NCBI GenBank assembly: GCA_020025475.1
Contig: JAHHSA010000043.1
Location: 1 to 14,081, forward strand
DNA length: 14,081 nucleotides
Direction: 5' to 3'
Source: Oscillibacter sp.
Lineage (GTDB): Bacteria > Bacillota > Clostridia > Oscillospirales > Oscillospiraceae
A program made the translations under genes and the position numbers. Below are positions 13,462-14,081 of the stretch, one piece after another. Position 1 is the stretch's first letter. Every line of letters begins with the position of its first letter. The notes below the pieces were generated by a model. It did not search any database and was not told where the DNA came from. It worked only from the letters and a program-made list of their open reading frames with translations.

Positions 13462-13752
13462 CTGTCATGGAATCAATTGGACATACAATCCATTCTATAC
13501 GTCTGAGAATGGCCGAGGTACAATCAGAAGCTAAACATCGCCAACGCCCAAAAAACCTTCAAGATAAAAGGCGGCCGTCGCAAAATAGATTTTTCAAAAT
13601 TGCACCATCTAAAAGTTATCCCGGATTGCCGTATCGACAATCCGGGATAGCTTTTTAGCTGCTGCATTTTGAGTTTCTGGCTGAAATGCGCATTTTGCGG
13701 CAGCTCCTTTTTCGCAGAAGACACAACACATGATTAGGTTTTGTACAACTAT
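13462..13752. other. Gene-free stretch of about 290 bases
   Basis: I see no convincing coding region here. Short open frames on both strands lack ribosome binding sites and family resemblance. Base composition is more AT-rich than the flanking genes. The stretch holds the bidirectional hairpin at 13609-13658. A weaker pairing (13658-13666 with 13696-13704, nine pairs, about 30-base loop) precedes TCCTTTTT. Confidence 0.6.
13609..13658. terminator. Bidirectional terminator hairpin
   Basis: Positions 13611-13628 pair with 13638-13655 (18 bp with one wobble) around a 9-base loop. With one bulged T, the stem extends to CTA/TAG at its base. A run of As in the left arm and Ts in the right arm makes it work as an A-stem-T terminator on both strands. 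It lies between the + strand sigma unit and the convergent P-type ATPase gene. Confidence 0.7.
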
Positions 13753-14081
13753 TTATTTCTTCAAAGGAGTGATACTCTCTACATTTTTTGGCGGTGCCAA
13801 TTGACTCATGCTCCGCAGGCTGACACCCAGCGTGGAGAGGTTGTGCAGCATGGCAGAAGTAGCGGGTGGCAGGACTCCGGCCACGCCGAGGGCGATCAGG
13901 GCACCGTTGAAGCCGATGACAAATCGGTAGTTGGAGTGGATACGCTCCATGAGCGCCATAGAGAGGCGGCGCAGTTCCACCAACTCCCAGAGGCTGTCGG
14001 CGGCGATGGTAATATCTGCGATCTCACGGGCGATGGCGGCGCCGTCGCTGATGGCAATGCCCGCATCCGCCTCGGACAAAG
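13753..14081 (-). CDS. Heavy-metal translocating P-type ATPase, C-terminal part (partial)
   Basis: The window holds only the last 109 or so codons; the gene continues past the right edge. The sequence begins with LSEADAGIAISDGAAIAREIADI, the segment that directly follows the GDGxNDxPA hinge of P-type ATPases. A soluble helix with ELVELRRLSMALMERI follows, then the last two membrane helices (about RFVIGFNGALIALGVAGVLPP and the ATSAMLHNLSTLGVSLRSM region). This order is typical of P1B heavy-metal pumps. The last helix carries HNLST rather than the Cu-type MSxSS or the Zn/Cd-type motifs as I recall them, so the metal is not assigned. Final residues are a short polar tail. A bidirectional terminator follows about 95 bases downstream. 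The apparent start inside the window is a TTG codon for Leu, not a real start. Confidence 0.85.
   Translation of the reverse strand, partial: LSEADAGIAISDGAAIAREIADITIAADSLWELVELRRLSMALMERIHSNYRFVIGFNGALIALGVAGVLPPATSAMLHNLSTLGVSLRSMSQLAPPKNVESITPLKK

Noticed and set aside
13524..13724. Small open frames on both strands across the 13609-13658 hairpin that give near-identical peptides
   Set aside because: The similarity is a trivial result of translating both arms of a palindrome; neither has a ribosome binding site.
1..14081. CRISPR array, tRNA or rRNA gene, phage or known defence system
   Set aside because: No regularly spaced repeats, cloverleaf pattern, rRNA core sequence, integrase or defence-type domain was found on reading either strand.

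Overview
The window looks like a chromosomal segment from a moderately GC-rich, gut-type clostridium. The best guess is the Oscillospiraceae / Clostridium cluster IV neighbourhood (relatives of Flavonifractor, Lawsonibacter or Dysosmobacter). Supporting signs are strong AGGAGG-type ribosome binding sites, a PadR-DUF2812 module, an ECF sigma / zinc-finger anti-sigma pair, a lipoprotein-type binding protein and a Gram-positive style liv operon. No rRNA, tRNA, insertion sequence or CRISPR array is visible. The genus call is inference from gene content, not from a marker gene.

Left third (1-6063, + strand): a complete five-gene branched-chain amino acid type ABC importer, livJ-livH-livM-livG-livF. 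A strong hairpin separates the binding-protein gene from the permease and ATPase genes. A 17-bp perfect hairpin with a T-tract closes the operon, and a promoter-like sequence is built into its left arm. Next comes a lone PfoR/EIIC-type membrane protein (PTS_EIIC_2 family) with no EIIA or EIIB partner. A bidirectional terminator lies between it and the convergent genes.

Middle (6092-8898, - strand): read in the - direction, a greA - ArsC/Spx-like - tRNA-dihydrouridine synthase operon (15-nt gap, then a 4-nt ATGA overlap) is closed by a 20-bp perfect hairpin. Downstream of it a separately promoted XRE regulator fused to a multi-pass membrane domain is transcribed.

Right part (9078-13461, + strand): a divergent PadR regulator heads an operon with two tandem DUF2812 membrane proteins. 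Its promoter carries two copies of ATATCG-N5-CGATAT, one of which exactly fills the 17-bp -35/-10 spacer. This is a textbook autorepression layout. Directly behind it lies a second envelope-signalling unit: an ECF sigma factor, a ZAS-motif four-helix anti-sigma factor and a short YfjL-like single-pass protein. It is preceded by an ECF-type promoter motif (TGTAAC-N16-GGACTAA) that suggests autoregulation. The unit ends in an 18-bp hairpin.

Right end (13462-14081): about 290 bases without a gene, holding another long two-way terminator hairpin. The C-terminal part of a heavy-metal P-type ATPase follows on the - strand and runs off the window.

No wholly new system is proven here. The two most interesting items are the operator-in-spacer control of the PadR/DUF2812 pair, placed next to an ECF sigma unit, and the promoter embedded in the liv terminator ahead of the orphan EIIC gene.
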